From an uncultured Clostridia bacterium (GTDB lineage: Bacteria > Bacillota > Clostridia > Christensenellales > Aristaeellaceae), in assembly GCA_946409855.1 (NCBI GenBank), contig CAMJXZ010000036.1, positions 1 to 15,553 on the forward strand: DNA of 15,553 bases. Direction: 5' to 3'. The notes beneath the pieces are model-generated. The model made no database searches, was not told where the DNA came from, and worked only from the letters and a program-made list of their open reading frames with translations. Made by a program: the position numbers and the translations under genes. Below are positions 1 to 6,203 of this stretch, piece by piece; within the stretch, counting starts at the first letter, position 1, and each line of letters starts with the position of its first letter.

Positions 1-48
1 AAAATGATCCGGTGGATCATTTTCACCGAACAGCGGGCCGGCAGGCCC
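1..48 (+). repeat. Variable-hairpin module, copy 1
   Basis: A 10-bp perfect hairpin (1-10 with 14-23, tip GGT) is followed by an 11-nt link containing ACCGAA and then GGGCCGGCAGGCCC (35-48), itself a small hairpin. The same tail recurs exactly at 152-165 and 293-306. The upstream part of this copy lies outside the window. Confidence 0.75.
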
Positions 49-111
49 CGGCACGTAGTGGCCTCTTCTTAAAATCCGCAGCAGCGGCATGTATGTTGCG
101 GGGTTATTCGC

Positions 112-165
112 GCCCGGAAATGGAGCCGGTGGCTCCATTTCAGCGAATAACGGGCCGGCAGGCCC
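112..165 (+). repeat. Variable-hairpin module, copy 2
   Basis: GCCCGGAA leads into a 10-bp perfect hairpin (118-127 with 131-140, tip GGT), an 11-nt link and the 14-nt tail (152-165). The 10-nt arm differs from copy 1 at four central positions, and each change is matched on the other arm. The flanks GTTATTCGC (103-111) and GCGAATAAC (143-151) also pair and would close the module into a larger stem. Confidence 0.8.
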
Positions 166-252
166 CGGGCATCCTTGCAGCTTTGCCGCCCGGGAGTCCC
201 AGAAGGGGCGACAGGCAAAGCTGTTGGGGGTTCTCGCAAGGGGGTGAGGAGG

Positions 253-306
253 GCCCGGAAATCGTGCCAGTGGCACGATCTCACCGACGAACGGGCCGGC
301 AGGCCC
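253..306 (+). repeat. Variable-hairpin module, copy 3
   Basis: GCCCGGAA leads into an 8-bp perfect hairpin (261-268 with 272-279, tip AGT), a 13-nt link and the 14-nt tail (293-306). GGTGAG (243-248) pairs with CTCACC (280-285) outside the hairpin, so this copy also has an outer stem, but with a different sequence from copy 2. Confidence 0.8.
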
Positions 307-390
307 TGGACCGCAAGACCCCATTGCGGTCACTGTTCACCCCGTGAACAGTGATGGCCCGGAAAAACGCCGCGCACGTTGAAAGGACGG

Positions 391-436
391 AACAGAAAAG
401 CAGGCTGTGAAAGCCGGGCAATTCACGCCCTGCTTT
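391..436 (-). terminator. Rho-independent terminator of the double-glycine peptide gene
   Basis: Read on the minus strand, AAAGCAGG (436-429) pairs with CCTGCTTT (404-397), with a further 5-bp GTGAA-type stem inside after a 2x2 mismatch, and is followed by TTTTCTGTT. It lies about 75 nt past the stop codon of the small gene at 513. No comparable T-run follows the stem in the plus direction. Confidence 0.65.
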
Positions 437-512
437 CGCAGCCCCTTTGCCGGCCCCTGGGACCGGTTGGACCGTCGGCAATCCGGATCGTCACGATACC
501 GGACCGCGCGTT

Positions 513-743
513 TCAGACGATGTCGGTCTCAATGCCCAGCTGTTTGAGGAAATTCAGCCGGATCAGTTCGATTTCCCAGGGTTCGTTGTAGCGCGCTTCG
601 TGCACGAGCTCGCCGTCCACAAAGATTTTGACCCAGCCGTGCTCCAGCTCGCCCAGTTTGATGTTGTCGTCCGGGATCACCTGGATGGTCATGGCGCCGC
701 CGACGATTTGTTCCAGTTCGCTCTCAGTCAGCTGTTTCTTCAT
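513..743 (-). CDS. Small peptide with double-glycine leader motif (putative secreted or RiPP-like precursor)
   Basis: A 76-residue protein. Residues 1-16 fit the double-glycine leader of class II bacteriocin and related precursors: basic start MKK, then LTESELEQIVGG, with hydrophobic/acidic spacing and GG at 15-16. In that family, ABC transporters with a C39 peptidase domain cut after GG and export the rest. The remaining 60 residues are acidic, have no Cys and few Ser/Thr, and contain a likely beta-hairpin (WVKIFVDGELVHEARY), so a lanthipeptide or disulfide bacteriocin is unlikely. The start is well supported by AAAGGAG about 10 nt upstream of ATG. It is a stand-alone unit with its own promoter (971-999) and terminator (391-436). 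No maturation enzyme or transporter lies in the window. It could instead be an ordinary small cytosolic protein whose N-terminus resembles a leader by chance. Confidence 0.75.
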   Translation of the reverse strand: MKKQLTESELEQIVGGAMTIQVIPDDNIKLGELEHGWVKIFVDGELVHEARYNEPWEIELIRLNFLKQLGIETDIV

Positions 744-964
744 TTGGTTGATTCTCCTTTTTTTGATAAATCAGGGGAAACACGGTGACCCGGCCTTCCG
801 GACCGTCACGCCTGTCTTTGGAGCTTCCCGCTCCGTCAGTTGATACGCACGGGGAAAGCGCTTGGCAGATCAGGCTGAAAAGATTTTTCGCGCATGCCGG
901 GGACCGGGAGCGTCCCGGCGGTATGCTGTCCGCCTGCCGGAAAGGGACGCGCGGCTTTTCCCGG
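744..964 (-). promoter_or_regulatory. Long structured 5' leader of the double-glycine peptide gene
   Basis: From the predicted start site (about 964) to the ATG at 743 is about 220 nt without a convincing gene. It holds at least three stable hairpins: 910-950 (GCGTCCC/GGGACGC enclosing GGCGG/CCGCC), 820-834 (GGAGC/GCTCC, 5-nt loop) and 785-809 (GTGAC/GTCAC enclosing CCGG/CCGG, loop CCTT). The last stem ends about 40 nt before the start codon. I do not recognise a known riboswitch class. The structure is seen directly; a regulatory role is inferred. Confidence 0.45.
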
Positions 965-970
965 GATTTT

Positions 971-999
971 ATTGTACCATATCCTCAGGACAGCCGCAA
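971..999 (-). promoter_or_regulatory. Sigma-A-type promoter for the double-glycine peptide gene
   Basis: On the minus strand the -35 is TTGCGG (999-994), then a 17-bp spacer, then the -10 TACAAT (976-971). The -10 matches five of six consensus positions, the -35 three of six, and the spacing is ideal. It lies between the dockerin gene's terminator and the small gene, so it should drive the small gene alone. Confidence 0.6.
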
Positions 1000-1077
1000 T
1001 CCGATGGCGAATATTTCTTCCCGTGGTATGAGCGCCTGCGCGGAGAACGTTTTTGACGGGACCCGGCGGGGCCGGGG

Positions 1078-1133
1078 AAACCAAAAGCGGCGGAAGGCGC
1101 CGCCGTTTTGCCTGGGCGCCGCCTTCTGCCGCT
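1078..1133 (-). terminator. Rho-independent terminator of the dockerin gene
   Basis: On the minus strand a long G+C-rich stem (1133-1115 with 1101-1086; arms begin AGCGGCAGAAGGC and end CCTTCCGCCGCT) is followed by TTTTGGTTT. It starts about 20 nt past the stop codon at 1153. Confidence 0.75.
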
Positions 1134-1152
1134 GTGGGGCTGTCCGGTATCA

Positions 1153-1803
1153 TTACAGCGGATACGCGTCCTTGTACCGGAATGAGGAAGTGTTTTGCCG
1201 CGTATTTCCCGCGACGAGAATAAACCAGACATCACCGCCTACGTAAAACTGTTTCATTTCCCCGCTGGAGACCTCGTACCGGCTCCAGAATCCTCTTTGA
1301 TCCCACAGGACCGATCCGTTATATCCGAAGAACACCAGGTCCAGGTCTCCCCATTCGGCGTGAATGGTCAGGTACATGCCGTTCCGGTGCGCGGGCATCA
1401 TCAGCACTTTCCCCTGCGCCGCGCCGCTGCCGACCGTATACTGGGGGGACTGAATGCTGTACCGCACCGTTTCCTCCGAAAGCGTATACCAGCTCCCGTC
1501 ATAAGGGAACGAGATCATGCCGCTTACCGGGAAATCAACGTCGCTGAGCAGCATCTGATTCAGCATCTGGACGTCTGTCGTAGTGATCCGATCGTCGCCG
1601 TTGATGTCCGCGTTATTGAACGACTGTCCGGTCAGGACGGTGGTTTCGACGATGTGCTGCTTGAGCAGCAGCATATCCGTGTTCGTGATTTTCCCGTCCA
1701 GGTTGACGTCCCCGACCAGTGAGGCTCCGGCCGCGCAGGCGGGGAAAGCGGCACAAACAAACAGCACGGCCGCGCACAGGACAGTCAATGTTTTTTTCAT
1801 CAT
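1153..1803 (-). CDS. Secreted type I dockerin protein with an unknown C-terminal domain
   Basis: A 216-residue protein. Residues 1-25 form a signal peptide (MMKK, hydrophobic core, ACAAGA cleavage region). Residues 31-86 are a type I dockerin with two calcium-binding loops, DVNLDGKITNTD (32-43) and DINGDDRITTTD (66-77), each followed by a helix. Dockerins bind cohesin modules, usually to attach proteins to a cellulosome or cell-surface scaffold. Residues 95-216 are rich in aromatic residues and predicted strands (GSWYTL, YLTIHAEWGDLDLVFFGYNGS, DVWFILVAGN). This suggests a beta-sandwich, but I do not recognise the family, and no glycosidase motif is visible. The frame stays open upstream to 1881. 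The start at 1803 is preferred because GGAGG lies 9 nt before it, whereas the ATG at 1812 abuts that site. It is monocistronic, with three hairpins upstream and a terminator downstream. A cohesin partner is not in the window. Confidence 0.85.
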   Translation of the reverse strand: MMKKTLTVLCAAVLFVCAAFPACAAGASLVGDVNLDGKITNTDMLLLKQHIVETTVLTGQSFNNADINGDDRITTTDVQMLNQMLLSDVDFPVSGMISFPYDGSWYTLSEETVRYSIQSPQYTVGSGAAQGKVLMMPAHRNGMYLTIHAEWGDLDLVFFGYNGSVLWDQRGFWSRYEVSSGEMKQFYVGGDVWFILVAGNTRQNTSSFRYKDAYPL

Positions 1804-1838
1804 GTTTTTCATCCTCCGATTCTTGTACTCGTAAGGCC

Positions 1839-1908
1839 GCGGGATCATCATCCCGCAAAACCGGTTTCCGGTCTGCCTCATTGTTCTTTGCGTCCGAAGG
1901 GCGGACGC
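1839..1908 (-). promoter_or_regulatory. Three tandem hairpins in the leader of the dockerin gene
   Basis: Read in the direction of transcription: GCGTCCG/CGGACGC (1908-1890, 7 bp, 5-nt loop), ACCGG/CCGGT (1872-1860, 3-nt loop) and GCGGGAT/ATCCCGC (1856-1839, 7 bp, 4-nt loop). The last stem ends about 35 nt before the start codon, next to the ribosome-binding site. The stems are perfect. Their role (mRNA stability, regulation, or none) is inferred. None is followed by a T-run, so they are not terminators for this strand. Confidence 0.45.
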
Positions 1909-2110
1909 TTCCCCCCAATGGCCAATGACGCCGCCCGGCCGCCGGCTTCCGCTGCCGGCTGCCGTCCATGGCCGCCCCTTTCACCACCTTTCCGCTGATC
2001 GCTCCGGCGCATTTTCATTGAATGTGCATTCTACAGAACACCCGGACGCCGGTTTTATCCGCTGCAATTCATTTTTTCATGTCCTGCTTCTTTTTCATAT
2101 CCGGCCGCAC
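1909..2110. other. Intergenic stretch between divergent transcripts
   Basis: No gene with a ribosome-binding site is seen on either strand. A TAGAAT hexamer on the minus strand (2033-2028) could be the -10 of the dockerin gene, but no good -35 lies 16-18 bp upstream, so I do not call it. The stretch 1930-1965 is rich in GCCGGC-type short inverted repeats. Confidence 0.4.
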
Positions 2111-2139
2111 TTGCCTTTTCCGGGAAAGAAGAGTATGAT
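2111..2139 (+). promoter_or_regulatory. Sigma-A-type promoter of the mrp-walJ-comEC-holA-rsmG operon
   Basis: The -35 is TTGCCT (2111-2116), the spacer is 17 bp, and the -10 is TATGAT (2134-2139, five of six consensus). The predicted start is about 2146, giving a leader of about 35 nt before the mrp ATG at 2181, which has AGAAGGAG about 9 nt upstream. Confidence 0.75.
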
Positions 2140-2180
2140 GGGAAACGGAATTCATACCATTCCAGAAGGAGCGCACACAC

Positions 2181-3014
2181 ATGAGCGAAGAATGTACACA
2201 TGACTGCAGTTCCTGCAGCGCCAACTGCGCCAGCCGGGATCCCGCGTCGCTGCTGGCGGCGCCCCGGCCGGATACCCATATCGGCCGGGTGATCGCCGTG
2301 GTCAGCGGCAAGGGCGGCGTGGGCAAATCCATGGTGACCGGCATGCTGTCCGTGCTGAGCCAGCGGGCCGGATATAAAACCGCCGTGCTGGATGCCGACG
2401 TGACCGGCCCCTCCGTGCCCCGGATGTTCGGGCTCAAAGAGCACGCCCAGGGCAACGATACCACGATCTATCCCGTGGTCACCAAAACGGGCATCAAGAC
2501 GATGAGCCTGAACCTGCTGCTGGAAGAGGAGTCCACCCCCGTGGTCTGGCGCGGCCCGGTCATCGCCGGCGCGGTCAAGCAGTTCTGGACGGACGTCGCC
2601 TGGGGGGACAACGACGTCATGTTCATCGATATGCCCCCGGGAACCGGCGACGTCCCGCTGACGGTGTTCCAGTCCATCCCCGTGGACGGGATCGTGATCG
2701 TGACCACCCCGCAGGAGCTGGTCTCCATGATCGTGGAAAAGGCGGTCAACATGGCGGGGATGATGAACATTCCCGTGCTGGGCATGGTGGAAAACATGGC
2801 CTATGTGGAATGCCCGGACTGCGGGAAGCACATCCCCCTGTTCGGCGAGAGCCACGCGAAGGAAACGGCGGAAAAGCACGGCCTGCCCCTGCTGGGCAGC
2901 CTGCCGGTCAACGGCAAGCTGGCCGCCGCCTGCGACGCCGGCCTGATTGAGCTGTTTGACGGCCCCTGGCTGGACGGCGCGCTTCAGGCCGTTCTCCGGG
3001 GTCTGCCGAAATGA
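2181..3014 (+). CDS. mrp: Mrp/NBP35-family P-loop ATPase (Fe-S cluster carrier)
   Basis: A 277-residue cytosolic protein of the Mrp/ApbC/NBP35 family, which binds and transfers iron-sulfur clusters and hydrolyses ATP slowly. It has a deviant Walker A, SGKGGVGKS (residues 42-50), a switch region DADVTGPSVPRMFG (71-84), a Walker B-like MFIDMPPGTGD (147-157) and the cluster-ligand motif CPDC (211-214). Ahead of the P-loop is a Cys cluster at 5, 9, 12 and 16 (CTHDCSSCSANC), which resembles the N-terminal cluster site of NBP35 proteins and is absent from short ApbC forms. The start is supported by AGAAGGAG at normal spacing. It is the first gene of the operon, and its stop overlaps the walJ start (ATGA). 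The family is certain; the client proteins are unknown. Confidence 0.95.
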   Translation: MSEECTHDCSSCSANCASRDPASLLAAPRPDTHIGRVIAVVSGKGGVGKSMVTGMLSVLSQRAGYKTAVLDADVTGPSVPRMFGLKEHAQGNDTTIYPVVTKTGIKTMSLNLLLEEESTPVVWRGPVIAGAVKQFWTDVAWGDNDVMFIDMPPGTGDVPLTVFQSIPVDGIVIVTTPQELVSMIVEKAVNMAGMMNIPVLGMVENMAYVECPDCGKHIPLFGESHAKETAEKHGLPLLGSLPVNGKLAAACDAGLIELFDGPWLDGALQAVLRGLPK

Positions 3015-3811
3015 GCCTGACGTTCTGCTCGCTGTACAGCGGCTCTTCCGGCAACGCGACCTATATCGCCAGCGGAAAGACCGGCATTCTGGTGGATGCC
3101 GGTCTTTCCGGACGGCAGATGACGGAAGCGCTGGCCCGCATCGGGGTGCTGCCGGAGACGCTGAGCGGCATCGTGATCACCCACGAGCATTCCGACCACG
3201 TGAAGGGCGCCGGCATCCTCAGCCGGAAATACCATGTGCCGGTCTACGCCAACGAGCGCACCTGGGAGGCGATGGCATCGCAGGTGGGCGCCGTCGCGCC
3301 GGGGGAAAAGCGGGTGTTCGAAACGGACGGGGATTTTTACATCGGCGATCTGTCCCTGCACGCTTTCCCCATCCCGCATGACGCGGCGGACCCGGTGGGG
3401 TTCCGCGTCTGGGGCGGCGGCCGGTCGGCGGCGACCGCCACGGACATGGGCTATGTCCGCAAGGACGTGCTCCGGGCGCTGGCGGGCGCGGACCTGGTGC
3501 TGCTGGAAAGCAACCACGACCCGCAGCTGCTGATGAACAACCCGCACTATTCCGCCGCCCTCAAGCGGCGGATCCTGGGGCAGCACGGCCACCTGAGCAA
3601 CGAAGCCTGCGCGAACGGCATCCTGGCCCTGTATGAAAGCGGGGTGCGCCGGCTGGTGCTGGGCCATCTGAGCGCGGAAAACAATACCCCCAATCTGGCG
3701 ATGGAGACCGCCCTTCAGGCGGTCACCGGCCAGGGGCTGACCCCCAATGAGGACATCTGGCTGGACCTGGGCTGGCGGGACCACCCGGGCCAAGTATATG
3801 AACTTTCGTGA
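3011..3811 (+). CDS. walJ: WalJ/YycJ-family metallo-beta-lactamase-fold hydrolase
   Basis: A 266-residue cytosolic metallo-beta-lactamase-fold protein, full length for the YycJ/WalJ family. It has the opening CSLYSGSSGNATYI (6-19) typical of the family, the metal motif THEHSDH (57-63), then PHD (122-124), D145, the ESNHD segment (166-170), GHLSN (193-197) and a final GHLS (218-221), so all expected metal ligands appear present. In Firmicutes the gene usually sits with the WalRK cell-wall two-component system and is tied to cell-wall/DNA-replication coordination. Here walRK is absent and the neighbours are mrp (4-nt ATGA overlap, so probably translationally coupled) and comEC (40 nt downstream). 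The exact substrate of the family is not settled; a nuclease activity is one proposal. Confidence 0.9.
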   Translation: MSLTFCSLYSGSSGNATYIASGKTGILVDAGLSGRQMTEALARIGVLPETLSGIVITHEHSDHVKGAGILSRKYHVPVYANERTWEAMASQVGAVAPGEKRVFETDGDFYIGDLSLHAFPIPHDAADPVGFRVWGGGRSAATATDMGYVRKDVLRALAGADLVLLESNHDPQLLMNNPHYSAALKRRILGQHGHLSNEACANGILALYESGVRRLVLGHLSAENNTPNLAMETALQAVTGQGLTPNEDIWLDLGWRDHPGQVYELS

Positions 3812-3851
3812 ACGGACGGCCCCGCTGCCGCATACAACAGGGGGATGATCC

Positions 3852-6155
3852 ATGAAAATCGGTACCTTCCCGGAGGAAAGGCCGCTGGCGGTTTTCGCGC
3901 TGTGCGCGGGGGCCGGTGTGCTGGCGGGGCGATTTCTTTCGCAGGTGCCGGTTTTTCTGTATCTGACGGGGGCGCTGGCCGGGCTTTCGGCGTTCCTGCT
4001 GGGCGGCGGCCGCCGGAATGTCCGGCTCGCCGGGCTGTGCGCGGCGCTGCTGTTTGTCTGTATGGGGCGGTCGGGGGCCTATTACCATCAGGCCCTGCCG
4101 CCGCCGGGGGAATACGATGTGACCGGCGTCGTGCGGGACGTGCCCGTCGTCCGGGAGGACCGGAACCACGCCGCGGTGCAGCTCCGGGACGTAACGCTTT
4201 CGGACGATTCGGGAAACGTATACGCCCTGTCCGGGGCGTACTGGACCTGGTACGGGGAAGCGGGGGAGATCCGCGTGCCTTCGGCCGGGGAGACCGTCCG
4301 GACCCGGGCGCGGCTCTACGTCCCGTCCGGGCGGACCAACCCGTACGGGTTTGATTTCCGGCAGTACCTGCTGGAGCGGGGCATCCCCGCCGGCCTGTAC
4401 AACCAGGGGGAATTTGAGACGGTTCCCGGGGCGCCGGCGGATCTGCGCGGCCTGGCCGCCCGGGCGCGGGGGCTGCTGCTGGGGCGGCTGGGAGCGCTGT
4501 TCGGGGAAAACAGCGCGCTGCCCAAGGCGCTGCTGCTGGGCTGGCGGCAGGAGCTGGGCGCGGAGACGCTGACGGCCTTTTCCCGGGCGGGGGTGGCGCA
4601 CGTGCTGGCGGTGTCCGGGCTGCACGTCTCCCTGCTGGCGGGGGCGCTTTCCCTGATGCTTCAAAGGGTGCTGGGGCGGAAGAGCCGGCTGGCCCTGTGC
4701 GCGCTGTTCCTTTTGAGCTACTGCCTGCTGCTGGACTTCCGGGCGTCGGTGGTCCGGGCGTCGGTGATGACCCTTTCGGCGATGTACGGGGGCGTCCGCC
4801 ACCGGCGCACGGACGGGCTGAGCGCGCTTTGCCTTTCCTTCACGGTGATCGTGCTGCTGCAGCCGGCGGACATGGGGAGCGCGGGGTTCGTTCTGTCCTT
4901 CGGCGCGGTGCTGGGCATGATCCTGATGGGGGACGGCCTGTACCGGCGCTTCCGGCCGTATCTTGGCAGGGTGCCGGCCCGGGCGCTGTCCGCCTCGCTG
5001 TCCGCCGTGCTGGGCACGGTCATCCCGGTGATGGGGACGTTCCATGAATTTTCTTTGATCGGCCTGCTTTTGAGCCCCCTGATGTGCGCGCTGCTGGCGG
5101 TCTATCTGCCGGTGTGCCTGGCGCTGCTGCTCTTGAGCCTTCTGTATCTGCCCGCCGCGCTGCCTTTGGCCGGGGGCGTCGGGCTGTTCTCCGGCTGGGT
5201 GCTCCGCGGGGTGGAGTATCTGGCGGCGCTGCCCGGGGCTTCGGTCCGCGTGCCGGCCTTCCCCTGGCCGCTGATCCCCGCTGCGGCGGCGTGCCTCTGG
5301 GCCTTTTCGCCCTATAGCCTGCTGCGGGGGAGGAAGCGGCTGGCGCTGCTGGGCGCGCTGCTCGCGGTGGGCTGCGCGGGGCATCTGCTGACCGTGGACC
5401 GGGCGCTCAGCTATACGCAGATGGACGCGGGCGCGGCGGACTGCGCCGTGATCCAGGACGGCCGGACGACCGTCGTGGTGGATACCGGGGAGGACGGGCA
5501 GGACCTGTGCGCGTACCTGCTGTCCACCGGGCGGCGGGCGGATGTGCTGGTGCTGACCCATCTGCACCGGGATCATATCGGCGGGGTGCAGGCGCTGCTG
5601 GCCCGCCGGATCCCCATCGGGCAGGTGCTGATCCCGGCCGGGGCGGAAAGGCAGCAGGTCTCGTCCGAGGCGCTGGCCCTGATGGACAGCCTGCGGGCGG
5701 CCGGGATCCCGGTGGCTGAATTGGCGGCGGGGGACAGCCTGACGAAAGGCCGCGTCACCCTGAATGCCCTGTGGCCGGACGCCGGGACCCTTCGGACCGG
5801 ACAGGACGCCAACGACTACTGCCTGGTGCTGCGGGCGGAACTGGGGGACTTTTCGTTCCTTCTGTGCGGGGACATCACGGGGACGTACGAGATGTACGGA
5901 GCCGTTCCCGCCGACGTGCTCAAGACGGCGCACCACGGCAGCGCGAACTCGACCTCCGCGGCGTTCCTTGAGCAGGTGCGCCCGTCCCTGGCGCTGATCA
6001 GCACCGGCAGCGGCCGCGGCGCCGCCCGGCCGGACGGCGAGGTGCCCCGGCGGCTGGCGGAGCGCGGGATCCCGTACGCGGCCACCCCTGACTGCGGCGC
6101 GATCCGGCTGGAGGTCCGGGACGACGGTATCGTTGTCCAGCCTTACATTCACTGA
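3852..6155 (+). CDS. comEC: ComEC/Rec2 DNA-uptake channel with C-terminal MBL domain
   Basis: A 767-residue membrane protein with the full ComEC layout: N-terminal membrane segments (about 11-75), a soluble OB-like domain (about 85-190), the competence domain with many membrane helices and the signature HVLAVSGLHV (250-259), to about residue 510, and a C-terminal metallo-beta-lactamase domain (about 520-767). In that domain THLHRDHIGG (569-578) keeps a full HxHxDH motif, followed by CGD (672-674) and AHHGSANS (693-700). The usual DxGQGD turn at its start reads DAGAAD here. ComEC forms the inner-membrane channel for single-stranded DNA during transformation. The start at 3852 follows AGGGGG by about 7 nt. 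No other competence gene is in the window, so natural transformation is not shown. The flanks walJ and holA fit a Firmicutes comEC-holA neighbourhood. Confidence 0.93.
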   Translation: MKIGTFPEERPLAVFALCAGAGVLAGRFLSQVPVFLYLTGALAGLSAFLLGGGRRNVRLAGLCAALLFVCMGRSGAYYHQALPPPGEYDVTGVVRDVPVVREDRNHAAVQLRDVTLSDDSGNVYALSGAYWTWYGEAGEIRVPSAGETVRTRARLYVPSGRTNPYGFDFRQYLLERGIPAGLYNQGEFETVPGAPADLRGLAARARGLLLGRLGALFGENSALPKALLLGWRQELGAETLTAFSRAGVAHVLAVSGLHVSLLAGALSLMLQRVLGRKSRLALCALFLLSYCLLLDFRASVVRASVMTLSAMYGGVRHRRTDGLSALCLSFTVIVLLQPADMGSAGFVLSFGAVLGMILMGDGLYRRFRPYLGRVPARALSASLSAVLGTVIPVMGTFHEFSLIGLLLSPLMCALLAVYLPVCLALLLLSLLYLPAALPLAGGVGLFSGWVLRGVEYLAALPGASVRVPAFPWPLIPAAAACLWAFSPYSLLRGRKRLALLGALLAVGCAGHLLTVDRALSYTQMDAGAADCAVIQDGRTTVVVDTGEDGQDLCAYLLSTGRRADVLVLTHLHRDHIGGVQALLARRIPIGQVLIPAGAERQQVSSEALALMDSLRAAGIPVAELAAGDSLTKGRVTLNALWPDAGTLRTGQDANDYCLVLRAELGDFSFLLCGDITGTYEMYGAVPADVLKTAHHGSANSTSAAFLEQVRPSLALISTGSGRGAARPDGEVPRRLAERGIPYAATPDCGAIRLEVRDDGIVVQPYIH

Positions 6156-6203
6156 TGTTTTTGATTTGGTCCTGACCGACCGTTCTTTGCCGGGAGGAAC
6201 ACG

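Larger units (their letters stand above)
1..363 (+). repeat. Structured modular repeat, element A (left end cut by window)
   Basis: No gene is seen here; the stretch is nearly all hairpins and boxes shared with 8333-8530 and partly with 15475-15553. In order: a variable hairpin plus 14-nt tail (1-48); box 1, a hairpin with loop GCATGTA (81-99); a second variable hairpin plus tail (112-165) inside an outer 9-bp stem (103-111 with 143-151); box 2, arms CAGCTTTGCC (178-187) and its complement (214-223) around a conserved GCCCGGGAG...GGGCGACA core; a third variable hairpin plus tail (253-306); and box 3, stem CCGCAA/TTGCGG (311-316, 324-329) followed by an 11-bp palindrome, arms 330-340 and 344-354. 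GGCCCGGAA at 355-363 looks like the start of another, truncated module. Between A and B the stems change sequence on both arms together. Family unknown to me. Confidence 0.8.

Noticed and set aside
12..347. Open frame of 111 codons across element A.
   Set aside because: Its sequence follows the hairpins and repeated 14-mers (recurring TGRQAP), with no ribosome-binding site; the stretch is better explained as a structured repeat.
1..363. CRISPR-like array from the repeated 14-mer.
   Set aside because: Only three copies with unequal spacing (117 and 141 nt), the intervals themselves contain conserved boxes, and no cas gene is present.
1804..1881. Upstream extension of the dockerin gene to the ATG at 1881.
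   Set aside because: It would read through the three leader hairpins and place a non-signal-like segment before a good signal peptide; GGAGG 9 nt before 1803 fits better.
1803..1910. Possible c-di-GMP (GEMM-I) riboswitch upstream of the dockerin gene, because of a GGACGCAAAG stretch.
   Set aside because: The conserved first half (GCACAGGGCAAACC-type) and the receptor loop are missing; only the short string matches.
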